Positions 55,237-62,259 of a stretch of DNA of 64,000 nt are shown here, in pieces. The stretch lies in contig CAXBIQ010000007.1 of NCBI GenBank assembly GCA_963975935.1, positions 121,617-185,616 of the forward strand. The letters run 5' to 3'. Source of the DNA: Planktosalinus sp963975935. GTDB lineage: Bacteria > Bacteroidota > Bacteroidia > Flavobacteriales > Flavobacteriaceae. The position numbers and the translations under genes were made by a program. The notes beneath the pieces were generated by a model that worked only from the letters and a program-made list of their open reading frames with translations, ran no database searches and was not told the DNA's origin. Every line of letters begins with the position of its first letter. Positions within the stretch are counted from its first letter, which is position 1.

Positions 55237-55518
55237 TTAATGATAATCGATTATTTCAACTTCGCTTGCATTTCCATTATTCCATTTAAAAACGATTCTC
55301 CATTGTTTATTAATCCGAATGCTAAAAAATTCTTTTAGTTTTCCGGTCAGTTTTTCAAGTCGATTGGAAGGCGGAATTCTCAAGTCCATTATATCTTGAG
55401 AGTTATTCAACATTCTCAATTTTCGACGTCCAACGTTTTGAATTTCAATCGGCATTTTTTTGACTCGGATTCCGTTCCAAATCTGTTCGGTCTCTTTCGA
55501 GCCAAATGAAATAATCAT
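55237..55518 (-). CDS. higB: HigB/RelE-type toxin
   Basis: A 93-residue ribosome-dependent mRNA interferase of the HigB (plasmid maintenance killer) family. Visible blocks are IPPSNRLEKLTGKLKEFFSIRINKQWRIVFKW, where basic and aromatic residues form the active surface, and EVEIIDYH at the C-terminus. Length is typical. Pairs with the HigA gene just downstream. Confidence 0.9.
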   Translation of the reverse strand: MIISFGSKETEQIWNGIRVKKMPIEIQNVGRRKLRMLNNSQDIMDLRIPPSNRLEKLTGKLKEFFSIRINKQWRIVFKWNNGNASEVEIIDYH

Positions 55519-55575
55519 AGTCTTATTTTACGTTACTAACGCCAAAGGTAAGTATAAAGTTTGTTTTTTGCAAAT

Positions 55576-55711
55576 GTTGCCAACGGATTTGTATATGATT
55601 AGTTGCGTGTTTTGAGCACTAAAGTTAGCAAATAAATCACAGATAGAGAGTCCACGATGACTTTCGTAAATAAGCTAAAACCAGCAATTAATTTTATAAG
55701 GTGTTAGGTAT
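55576..55711. repeat. Spacer 2: inverted repeat at cassette-like boundary
   Basis: The left arm starts GTTGCCAACGG (55576-55586) and continues TATATGATTAGTTGCGTG to about 55610. The right arm, read in reverse complement from 55711, gives CCTAACACCTTATAAAATT and then AATTGCTGGTTTTAGC. The inner parts match over most of 25 bases. The right end GTTAGGT at 55703-55709 fits the canonical GTTRRRY. The stop of the following XRE gene (55694) lies inside the arm. Confidence 0.65.
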
Positions 55712-55915
55712 AGGCATTTCGCTATCTTCTAATTCGAAAAAATCGTTTACAGGTTTGTCAAAAAGTAGAGAGAGTCTTAATGCGAGAACAGTTGATGGAA
55801 CGTATCTGTTTTTTTCAATTGAACTAATAGTTTGACGAGATACTCCTATTTTATTTGCAAGTTCATCTTGTGTTAAATCAAGTATTGCCCTTTCAATTTT
55901 TAATCGATTTTTCAT
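55694..55915 (-). CDS. Short XRE-family transcriptional regulator
   Basis: A 73-residue single-domain HTH protein: LTQDELANKIGVSRQTISSIEKNRYVPS is a complete XRE helix-turn-helix, followed by LALRLSLLFDKPVNDFFELE. It overlaps the upstream membrane protein gene by 4 bp (ATGA). Such short XRE proteins paired with small membrane proteins are common in Gram-positives and Bacteroidetes. It probably controls this two-gene unit. Confidence 0.85.
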   Translation of the reverse strand: MKNRLKIERAILDLTQDELANKIGVSRQTISSIEKNRYVPSTVLALRLSLLFDKPVNDFFELEDSEMPIPNTL

Positions 55916-56361
55916 TTGTTCATTCGTTTTAAAAATTCAAAATAAAAAACCTGAACACTCAATAAAATCCATAATATTTCCCAATCTCCAACTTCTTGAA
56001 AATTTTCTTGCTGTTTTTGTGAAATGATATTTGCGATATAATTAAATAATGGGTTCATTAATAAAGTTATGATAACACCAGCAATAAAAGCAAAAGTATA
56101 AGATTGCATTCTTAAAGATGTCACTAGTTCGTCTTCTATTTTTTCTTTTGAAATAGAAACGAGTAAAAGTCCTACTAATATTCCATATTTGGCTGTTAGT
56201 TTTAGGTCAATATTTTCAATTGAAAATTTATTCACGAAAAAAGTTACTAAAGAAATTATGACTATTCCTATTCCGATTTTTTTAAATCTATTTGGTAACT
56301 GATAACGTTTCATCTTTTCGAGACTTTTTCTTTCACATTCCATAAATGATTTTACATTCAT
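55912..56361 (-). CDS. Small membrane protein paired with XRE regulator
   Basis: A 149-residue protein with a basic N-terminus and four hydrophobic helices (about 27-46, 56-70, 86-112 and 126-144). I recognise no family. It is the first gene of a two-gene unit with the XRE regulator, overlapping by 4 bp, and the pair forms one module between spacers 2 and 3. Functions such as stress response or immunity are open. Confidence 0.65.
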   Translation of the reverse strand: MNVKSFMECERKSLEKMKRYQLPNRFKKIGIGIVIISLVTFFVNKFSIENIDLKLTAKYGILVGLLLVSISKEKIEDELVTSLRMQSYTFAFIAGVIITLLMNPLFNYIANIISQKQQENFQEVGDWEILWILLSVQVFYFEFLKRMNK

Positions 56362-56506
56362 AATTTATTTTTTAAATATTAAACAATAAGAAAGCTTGTC
56401 GAAAAGATAAATATATTTTCCATTATGACAAATAAACTTTACATTGTTAAGTAAAAAAATAGTATTCTTTTTGATTCGGTTATATAATTGCGTCGATGTT
56501 TTTTCT

Positions 56507-56568
56507 GCTTATGCACAACGGTCAAGTATAAGCAGTCGTTTTAATACCGCTTATACATTGTTGCTAGC
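56507..56568. repeat. Spacer 3: short attC-like inverted repeat
   Basis: GCTTATGCACAAC (56507-56519), GG, then GTATAAGC (56526-56533) pairs with GCTTATAC (56549-56556), followed by ATT and GTTGCTAGC (56560-56568). At about 60 bp it has the size and layout of a short attC. The stop of the next minus-strand gene (56551) and its last six codons are inside it. Confidence 0.7.
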
Positions 56569-57156
56569 TTTTGTTTTTTTGAACAGCTTTATTCCATAAA
56601 AAGTATTAAAAGCATAGAGTAAAAGAACTAACGGCATGGTGATAGGTGTTAGTTGATTTTGCGTACCTATTCCAAAATAAATTGCCCCAATCAGAATTAG
56701 AGTAAATCCTGAAAGAACTACTCCAATTAATTTTATGATTCTCGATTCTTGCCAATAAACCCCTAGCATTCCAATTATCCAAATAAGATTTGCGGTTATA
56801 AAAGTCCAATTAGCCATTTCATTCAAGATGTGAAATGTTTCTTCGGATGATACCTGTTTGTATCCGCCTAGCATAAAAATATATTCTACAAGCATTAAAA
56901 GGTGTCCCACTGCAACTAGATTCCACCATTTCGATAGTGAAGATAAATTAAAGGACGCCCAAGCAATACCGCAGACTACCAAAGCCTCAAGACGCCATAT
57001 AGTGCTAAGAGAGTTAAAGCTATTCCAACTTTGATTTAACAATTCAATGTTTTCATTCCATTCAGTTCCAGCTTTACTAATGCTGATGAACCAAACAATC
57101 AGTATAATGAAAGTAAAAGATAATGATGAAAAAAGTAGAGGTGATTTATCTTTCAT
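56551..57156 (-). CDS. Membrane protein of unknown function
   Basis: A protein of 201 residues from ATG 57156 (MKDKSPLLFSSLSFTF) with six or so hydrophobic helices. A GTG at 57186 would add ten residues but lies at the edge of spacer 4. I recognise no family. Aromatic-rich helices (WRLEALVVCGIAWASFNL, WWNLVAVGHLLMLVEYIF) suggest an integral membrane protein without enzymatic motifs. It is the sole gene of its module, and its C-terminal ASNNV is encoded by spacer 3. Confidence 0.6.
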   Translation of the reverse strand: MKDKSPLLFSSLSFTFIILIVWFISISKAGTEWNENIELLNQSWNSFNSLSTIWRLEALVVCGIAWASFNLSSLSKWWNLVAVGHLLMLVEYIFMLGGYKQVSSEETFHILNEMANWTFITANLIWIIGMLGVYWQESRIIKLIGVVLSGFTLILIGAIYFGIGTQNQLTPITMPLVLLLYAFNTFYGIKLFKKTKASNNV

Positions 57157-57186
57157 AAGTTCATGTTTTAATTGCTCACGTTTCAC

Positions 57187-57310
57187 GGCTATAAGTAGTT
57201 GCGTGGGTTAGCACTTATCCCCCTGAGGCGGAACAAACTAAGTTGGAAATTCCGCAGGAATTTCCAAAGTATGCGAGAACAAGCAATTACTTATAGCCAT
57301 TGTTGGCAAC
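57187..57310. repeat. Spacer 4: inverted repeat with inner hairpin
   Basis: GGCTATAAGTAGTTGC (57187-57202) pairs with GCAATTACTTATAGCC (57283-57298) with one mismatch. Inside, GGAAATTCC (57245-57253), GCA, GGAATTTCC (57257-57265) is a perfect 9-bp hairpin whose tip TCCGCAGGA recurs in spacer 7. The right end is ATT-GTTGGCAAC (57302-57310). The left end lacks the AACGG consensus. Confidence 0.7.
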
Positions 57311-57319
57311 TGGCTTTTT

Positions 57320-57679
57320 TTATTTATAATCTTGAACCAAAACTTCAGTTGGAATGTGAAGAGTTGTGTTCAGTTTTCTAATCATATTTAAAGTAAGTTT
57401 TCTTTTTTTATTTAATATTTCACTTACTCTGCTTTTAAAGCCAACAACTTCTGCTAAATCTTTTTGATTCATTCCCATTTGTTCCATTCTGAACTTAATT
57501 GCCTCGATTGGGTCAGGCATTCCGATTGGGAAATTCTCTTTTTCGTATTGGTCAATCAAGATTGAAAGGATTTCCAATTCATCTCCTTCTTCCGTTCCTT
57601 TTTTTGCATCAAAAATATCCTCAAGTCTGTTGAGTGCTTTTTGATAGTCTTTTTCGTTTCTAATTGGTAATATTTTCAT
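57320..57679 (-). CDS. HigA-type antitoxin, second system
   Basis: A 119-residue antitoxin. The N-terminal half (DYQKALNRLEDIFDAKKGTEEGDELEIL) is the helical region conserved in this HigA subgroup; the C-terminal half carries the HTH (MNQKDLAEVVGFKSRVSEILNKKRKLT). It is not close to the HigA at 54923, so the two systems are independent. Separated from its toxin gene by 2 bp. Confidence 0.88.
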   Translation of the reverse strand: MKILPIRNEKDYQKALNRLEDIFDAKKGTEEGDELEILSILIDQYEKENFPIGMPDPIEAIKFRMEQMGMNQKDLAEVVGFKSRVSEILNKKRKLTLNMIRKLNTTLHIPTEVLVQDYK

Positions 57680-57681
57680 AA

Positions 57682-57975
57682 TCAGATGTTATTTGCGTCA
57701 ATTTTGTCATACTCTGCGTGAGTTCCAATAAACCTTATCCAACATATCCCGTATTCAAAATTGAATTTTACAATCAAGCGATAATTATTGCCTTTGATAT
57801 TGTAAACAATTCGATTGTCTTTTAAAATACTTGCGCTTGGATATTCATTCTTTAAATCGTTAATGTTTTTCCATTCCGATTTTTCGGTTTCTCTGTACCA
57901 CGATTTTAATTGTTGTTCGCAATCAGCGTGTTTTTCCCAAAAATCTCGTAAAGTTCGTTTTGCTATTACTCGCAC
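57682..57975 (-). CDS. HigB-type mRNA interferase toxin (HigB_toxin family)
   Basis: A 97-residue toxin starting MRVIAKRTLRDFWEKHADCEQQLKSWY, the hallmark of the HigB_toxin family, with NYRLIVKFNFEYGICWIRFIGTHAEYDKID at the end, containing the His-Tyr-Asp stretch typical of the group. It would cleave mRNA on the ribosome. First gene of the pair; the module lies between spacers 4 and 5. Confidence 0.9.
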   Translation of the reverse strand: MRVIAKRTLRDFWEKHADCEQQLKSWYRETEKSEWKNINDLKNEYPSASILKDNRIVYNIKGNNYRLIVKFNFEYGICWIRFIGTHAEYDKIDANNI

Positions 57976-58044
57976 ATTATAATTGTTTGTCGCAAATATA
58001 ATAAAAAAGTTACCAAATTGGTAATTATTTTATTTTTTTAGCTT

Positions 58045-58250
58045 GTTGCCAACGGTCTAGTATATGAAACGTAGCGTATAAATAAACACTAACTTTTCGG
58101 ATTATACACGAGCCAAATTTTTATTTTTTCTATTTATCTTTAATTTTTTAAATATACAAAAATAAAAATTTGGTGGACTTAATAGAGAAGCAAAAACCTC
58201 TCGGAAAGCCTGTAATAGCTATGTTTTATATACATTGTTGTGCATAGTGC
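58045..58250. repeat. Spacer 5: long inverted repeat with nested hairpin
   Basis: The left end is GTTGCCAAC-GG (58045-58055). GTATATGAAACGTAGC (58060-58075) pairs with GCTATGTTTTATATAC (58218-58233), 14 of 16 with two G:T wobbles. Inside, CCAAATTTTTATTTTT (58113-58128) and AAAAATAAAAATTTGG (58158-58173) are perfect 16-bp complements. The right end is ATT-GTTGTGCATAGTGC (58237-58250). No gene was found from 57976 to 58392. Confidence 0.75.
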
Positions 58251-58300
58251 TTTTCACGTTTTGCTTGGTTTTCCGATGTTTGTTATTTAGTTCTAAATTG

Positions 58301-58385
58301 AGCGTTGGCAAGACATATTCTTTTACAGTTTTGGTGGTGCGATGGCTTGAGCGACTGTAAATGTGTATGGCTTTCAGCGTTGGCA
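58301..58385. repeat. Two copies of AGCGTTGGCA
   Basis: AGCGTTGGCA occurs at 58301-58310 and 58376-58385, just past the CDF gene stop. Three further copies of the core GCGTTGG lie at 61875-61930 on the other side of the metal module. Meaning unknown; they share GTTGGCA with the spacer 4 end. Confidence 0.6.
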
Positions 58386-58392
58386 ATTCCGA

Positions 58393-59187
58393 TTACTTAC
58401 TTAATTTCAAAATCCGAAATGCACCTTGTATTACCACTATAAAAACGATTGTTCCGATAATCAAATCAGGTTTGTTGGAATTTAGCCAATTCACTAAAAT
58501 TCCTGCGATTATTACTCCCAAATTGATAATCACGTCATTGGAAGTAAAAATCATACTCGCTTTCATATGTGCCTCTTCTTTGCTCTTTGACTTTTGCAAA
58601 ATGTAAAGACAAATTCCGTTTGCGATAAGTGCTAAAATCGAAACGATAATCATCGTTGAAAAATCGGGAAGTTTCTCGGCTCCAAAAAATCTTCTCAACA
58701 CTTCCACAAATCCGATAATCGCAAGTGTTATCTGAAAATAGCCTGCAATTTTTGCAATCCGTTTTTTCTTAATCAACGTTCCGCCAACCGCAAACAAGCT
58801 AATTCCGTAAACAAAACTGTCGGCAAGCATATCCAAACTATCGGCAACCAATCCCATTGATTTCGAGATGAGCCCTGTGGTCATTTCGATAATGAAGAAG
58901 ACAAAATTTATCGCCAGTACAATCCAAAGTAGCTTTTTTTGGTTGGTGTTTTCTACAAAATCTTTTTTGTTGGTTTCTTCGGTCGAGATTTTCTTTCCGC
59001 CTAATTTTAATTCGATAATTGACTTTTCAATTTGGTCGTTATGACCATCGTGAAAAACGGTCAATTTTCGGTTGGGAATGTCAAAATCGAGATTTTTGAT
59101 TTCTTGGATTCCATCCAATTTCATTCGTATAAGATTTTCCTCGGAAGGACAATCCATCTTACTGATTTCAAATATCGTTTTGTTCAT
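58393..59187 (-). CDS. CDF-type cation efflux protein with N-terminal metal-binding domain
   Basis: A 264-residue transporter from ATG 59187 (MNKTIFEISKMDCPSEE). The first 65 residues look like a ferredoxin-fold HMA-type domain with a KMDCPSEE motif, in place of CxxC. Then come six helices of a cation diffusion facilitator with GLVADSLDMLADSFVYG (metal-site Asp residues) and SNDVIINLGVIIAG. A start 24 bp upstream would overlap the TonB gene; from 59187 the gap is one base, so coupling is likely. Zinc or a similar divalent metal is expected. Third gene of the Fur-TonB-CDF module. Confidence 0.82.
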   Translation of the reverse strand: MNKTIFEISKMDCPSEENLIRMKLDGIQEIKNLDFDIPNRKLTVFHDGHNDQIEKSIIELKLGGKKISTEETNKKDFVENTNQKKLLWIVLAINFVFFIIEMTTGLISKSMGLVADSLDMLADSFVYGISLFAVGGTLIKKKRIAKIAGYFQITLAIIGFVEVLRRFFGAEKLPDFSTMIIVSILALIANGICLYILQKSKSKEEAHMKASMIFTSNDVIINLGVIIAGILVNWLNSNKPDLIIGTIVFIVVIQGAFRILKLSK

Positions 59188-59188
59188 T

Positions 59189-61372
59189 TTAGTCGTCATC
59201 TTCGTTTCCAAAAGGTTTGATTATTACTCCAACGCTAAATATAAAACCGTCTGTTGGTGCATAAATTTCGGAAAATTCTGGATTGTCGTGTGGTGGCAAA
59301 ACCAATGGCGAAAACCTGCTTTGTCTTCTGTCCGTAAAGTTTTCAAAATTCACAAACGTTGTTCCCCATTTAAAATTTCGCATTGCCACAAAACCCATTG
59401 TTATGAAGTCGGTTGTTTCTGTTCCATTAGACAAAAATTGTTTTCCTGTGTAAAACGTTTCGTAACCGATTCGCCATTTTTCAGATTCGTACATCAAAAC
59501 ACTTCCTGCGTTATGTTTTGCAGTTAGCGGTTTTTGTGGATTTCCAGCCAAATAATTCAATTTTGTGTCAATGAGTGCATAATTCAAGAACCAACGAAAA
59601 TCTTTATAGGTAAACTTGATGTTTGTTTCAGCACCTTTGCTCAAAATTTCATCTGTTGCATTCTCAAATTGGAAAAATCCATTATCAGTTGAATTTAACA
59701 GTAATGCATCATTAATCGCAGTTACATAAAACAGTTGATTAATAGAAAAACCAACGGTTTCAAATAAACGTGTTTGATAGTTGAAATCAAGATTTACACC
59801 GTAAGAACGTTCCGCATTTAGTGAAGATTTATCAATACCAAGTACATTTTCAAAATTGATAAATTCCGCCTCTTCTGTAAAAATATCTGGAATTTTGTAA
59901 CCTAATCCACCACCAATTCTGCTCGAAAATCCACTATCGTTTTTGTATAGCAATGAAACTCGTGGAAGCGGAAAAAAGCCAAAATCAGTATTGTAATCTG
60001 CTCGCAATCCTGTTTCCAAAATCCAATTATCCGAAATGTCATAAATGTTATTTGCAAATGCTCCATAAGTTATATCTGTTTGGTCGCGTTGCAAAGTTGC
60101 ATTATCATTTTCATCAAAATCAGAAGTATATAGGTTTGCTCCAAAAATCCAATCTGTTTTATTGGCTGACTTTTGATAGTTTATTTCCGTGAATGTATTG
60201 GTTTGTTTACCGTCAAATGTAAAATCGGGAATGGTCAGTTCTCTGTCGAAGAACGAGATACTATTTTTGATAGTTAATGAACTGACGGAATCTATTTGAG
60301 TTTCGTAAACCGCTTGACTGCTCAATCTTTTCGATACGTTTTCTTCGGTATATTGATGGATGCCATTTTCGCCACTTTCAATTTTTGTGATGTCGCCACC
60401 AATTCTGTCGTCATACGTTCCGTTTAAGCCAAACCAAAATGTTGTTTTTTCCGATGGATAATAAAAGAACTTTGGGTTGAATGAAATCGAAGTTGTTTTT
60501 GGCAAGTTACTAAAGTCATCATCTTCTGGGTCATACGCTTTTTGATAATGACCTGAACCATAAAGTGAAACACCAAATTTTTCATTCCGTTTGCTGTAAA
60601 ATACATTTGCTGTACTTCCCAGAGCTTGGGTTTGTGTCAACATAATATCCAAAGCAGGTTCTTCGTCTGGTGTTTTGGAAACCATATTTATCAAACCTGC
60701 AATTGCACCACCACCATAAAGCGTTGATGAACTTCCTTTTATTATTTCAAATTGTTTTAAGTCTAATGGCGGAATTTGTAAAATACTCAAACCGCTGGAA
60801 AAACCGCCATAAAGTGGAAATCCATCTCTCAAAAGTTGTGTATAGCGTCCATCGAGACCTTGAATTCTAATGTTGGTATTTCCGCTACTTAACGAAGTTT
60901 GTTGCATCTGTATGCCTGTACTTTCTCGAAGTACCATTGAAATATTTGTCGGGTTCATTACTGCTTTTTCGCCTAATTCTTCCGCTCCAATAAATTCAAT
61001 TCGAGTTGGAATTTTTCTAACAGTTCGTGTACTTCTTGAAGATTGTATGACAACTTCGTCAAGTTCATTACCTCCAGATTCGAGCTTGAAAGCGAACTCC
61101 TTTTTTGTTCCAACATCAATAGTAGTTTCTATGGTTTTGAAGCCTATGTATGAAATTTTTATAATGTGGTTTCCATTTGGGATTTCTGTAAATGTGGCAA
61201 TTCCGTAAAAATCTGTTACTGCTCCTTTTGCTAATTCTTCAAAATAGACGGTAGCACCCAATAATGGTTCGTTGGTTCCTGCATCGCTAACAGAAATGGA
61301 AATATCGCTCGTCTGTGAGAACGATATGATTGATACGAATAAAAATAATGTGTTTAAAAATATGTTTTTCAT
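59189..61372 (-). CDS. TonB-dependent outer-membrane receptor, probably for metal or metallophore
   Basis: A 727-residue receptor. Signal peptide ending SFSQ, a carboxypeptidase-like regulatory domain (about 25-95, DAGTNEPLLGATVYF), a plug (about 105-230, with IRIQGLDGRYTQLLRDGFP and EIIKGSSSTLYGGGAIAG), and a barrel to the end, where VGVIIKPFGNEDDD adds an acidic tail. It lies between a Fur-family regulator and a CDF exporter, so zinc, iron or another metal chelate is the likely substrate. It is preceded by a promoter with a palindrome. Confidence 0.85.
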   Translation of the reverse strand: MKNIFLNTLFLFVSIISFSQTSDISISVSDAGTNEPLLGATVYFEELAKGAVTDFYGIATFTEIPNGNHIIKISYIGFKTIETTIDVGTKKEFAFKLESGGNELDEVVIQSSRSTRTVRKIPTRIEFIGAEELGEKAVMNPTNISMVLRESTGIQMQQTSLSSGNTNIRIQGLDGRYTQLLRDGFPLYGGFSSGLSILQIPPLDLKQFEIIKGSSSTLYGGGAIAGLINMVSKTPDEEPALDIMLTQTQALGSTANVFYSKRNEKFGVSLYGSGHYQKAYDPEDDDFSNLPKTTSISFNPKFFYYPSEKTTFWFGLNGTYDDRIGGDITKIESGENGIHQYTEENVSKRLSSQAVYETQIDSVSSLTIKNSISFFDRELTIPDFTFDGKQTNTFTEINYQKSANKTDWIFGANLYTSDFDENDNATLQRDQTDITYGAFANNIYDISDNWILETGLRADYNTDFGFFPLPRVSLLYKNDSGFSSRIGGGLGYKIPDIFTEEAEFINFENVLGIDKSSLNAERSYGVNLDFNYQTRLFETVGFSINQLFYVTAINDALLLNSTDNGFFQFENATDEILSKGAETNIKFTYKDFRWFLNYALIDTKLNYLAGNPQKPLTAKHNAGSVLMYESEKWRIGYETFYTGKQFLSNGTETTDFITMGFVAMRNFKWGTTFVNFENFTDRRQSRFSPLVLPPHDNPEFSEIYAPTDGFIFSVGVIIKPFGNEDDD

Positions 61373-61400
61373 CTGCTTATTCTGATTTAAAAGAATAGTA

Positions 61401-61435
61401 CAAATGTAAATTCCTTTTACTGCAACTCGATTGCA
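61401..61435 (-). promoter_or_regulatory. Promoter with candidate Fur/Zur-type operator for the TonB gene
   Basis: On the minus strand the palindrome TGCAATCGAGTTGCA (61421-61435) precedes the -7 box TACATTTG (61401-61408), 28 bp before the ATG. The 5-bp arms TGCAA/TTGCA are perfect around a 5-base centre. The palindrome covers the -33 region, as expected for a repressor site. The Fur-family gene ends five bases beyond it. Confidence 0.5.
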
Positions 61436-61439
61436 AAGA

Positions 61440-61850
61440 TTACTTGTTGCAGTTGTCGCACAAGCCTTTTACAACCATATTAGCTTGTTGTAGTTTGAAG
61501 TTTTGAGGAAGTTCAATTTGAGGAATTGGAACATCGAAAAGGCAGAATGTTTTATCGCAGTTTGTACAGTAAAAATGATAGTGCAAATCCTTTGGGTCGC
61601 AGTTACAGCCTTTGGCACAAACCGCATATTTGGTCATTCCAGAACCATCTTCAATGCTGTGGATAACTTTGTTTTCCTCAAATGTTTTCAGCGTTCTGAA
61701 AATCGAACTTCTGTCAGTATATGCCAATGCGTTTTCAATATCTTTTAAAGATTGGGCTTTTTCTTGGCTCAAAAGATGTCGTAAAACCACAGTTCTGACT
61801 GCGGTGTTTTTTACTTTTTTTATTTTTAGGATTTCTTCTTCAGTTTGCAT
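61440..61850 (-). CDS. Fur family transcriptional repressor
   Basis: A 136-residue metal-responsive repressor. The winged-helix half has RTVVLRHLLSQEKAQSLKDIENAL and TDRSSIFRTLKTFEENKVI, the recognition region. The metal half has DLHYHFYCTNCDKTFC and a final CDNC, giving two CxxC pairs for structural zinc. CAKGCNCDPKDLHYH is unusually Cys-rich. Fur and Zur cannot be told apart by sequence alone; the CDF partner suggests zinc. It starts the three-gene metal module. Confidence 0.88.
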   Translation of the reverse strand: MQTEEEILKIKKVKNTAVRTVVLRHLLSQEKAQSLKDIENALAYTDRSSIFRTLKTFEENKVIHSIEDGSGMTKYAVCAKGCNCDPKDLHYHFYCTNCDKTFCLFDVPIPQIELPQNFKLQQANMVVKGLCDNCNK

Positions 61851-61874
61851 TTTCCTAATGTATCATTTTTTTCG

Positions 61875-61930
61875 AGCGTTGGCGAAAAACAGCTCTTTTA
61901 TTTTTTTAGCGTTGGTATTTCGCGTTGGCA
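61875..61930. repeat. Three GCGTTGG repeats upstream of the Fur gene
   Basis: AGCGTTGGC (61875-61883), AGCGTTGGT (61908-61916) and CGCGTTGGCA (61921-61930) are direct repeats upstream of the Fur-family start at 61850. They could be regulatory or remnants of boundary sequence. The gap 61851-62259 holds only these repeats and spacer 6. Confidence 0.5.
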
Positions 61931-62000
61931 AAAAAAATAAATGTGCTGTTTGTGCGGTTGGCTTTTTTAGTTCAAATGTTGAATTTTAGAACGATTTTTT

Positions 62001-62142
62001 GCATTATGCCCAACGGTTTTGTATATGAAAAGTACGCCTTTTTTAGCAGACGTAGTTTTCAGTTGCAACGTTTTGTTATAAAGTGGCGAGAACTCAAATA
62101 TAACGAAAGCTGGCGTATTTTTTATATACGTTGTTATGTGCA
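62001..62142. repeat. Spacer 6: inverted repeat at cassette-like boundary
   Basis: The left end is GCATTATGCCCAAC-GG (62001-62016). GTATATGAAAAGTACGCC (62021-62038) pairs with GGCGTATTTTTTATATAC (62112-62129), 16 of 18 with G:T wobbles. The right end is GTT-GTTATGTGCA to 62142. The gene strand flips here: modules on the left are on the minus strand, the one on the right on the plus strand. Confidence 0.75.
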
Positions 62143-62259
62143 TACTGGATTCAATAGTATTGCTTTTTTTGAAAATTGTCCATGCGTTAGTAATAAACAT
62201 CCATTCCATAGTCTTTTGTTTCGTCTCAAATTTGCACTGTAACAAATAAACAAGAAACG

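Noticed and set aside
56501..57202. Complementary ends for the module between spacers 3 and 4
   Set aside because: The module starts GTTGCTAGC, but no GCTAGCAAC is found before spacer 4; only GTTTCACGG is there, so the rule fails for this module.
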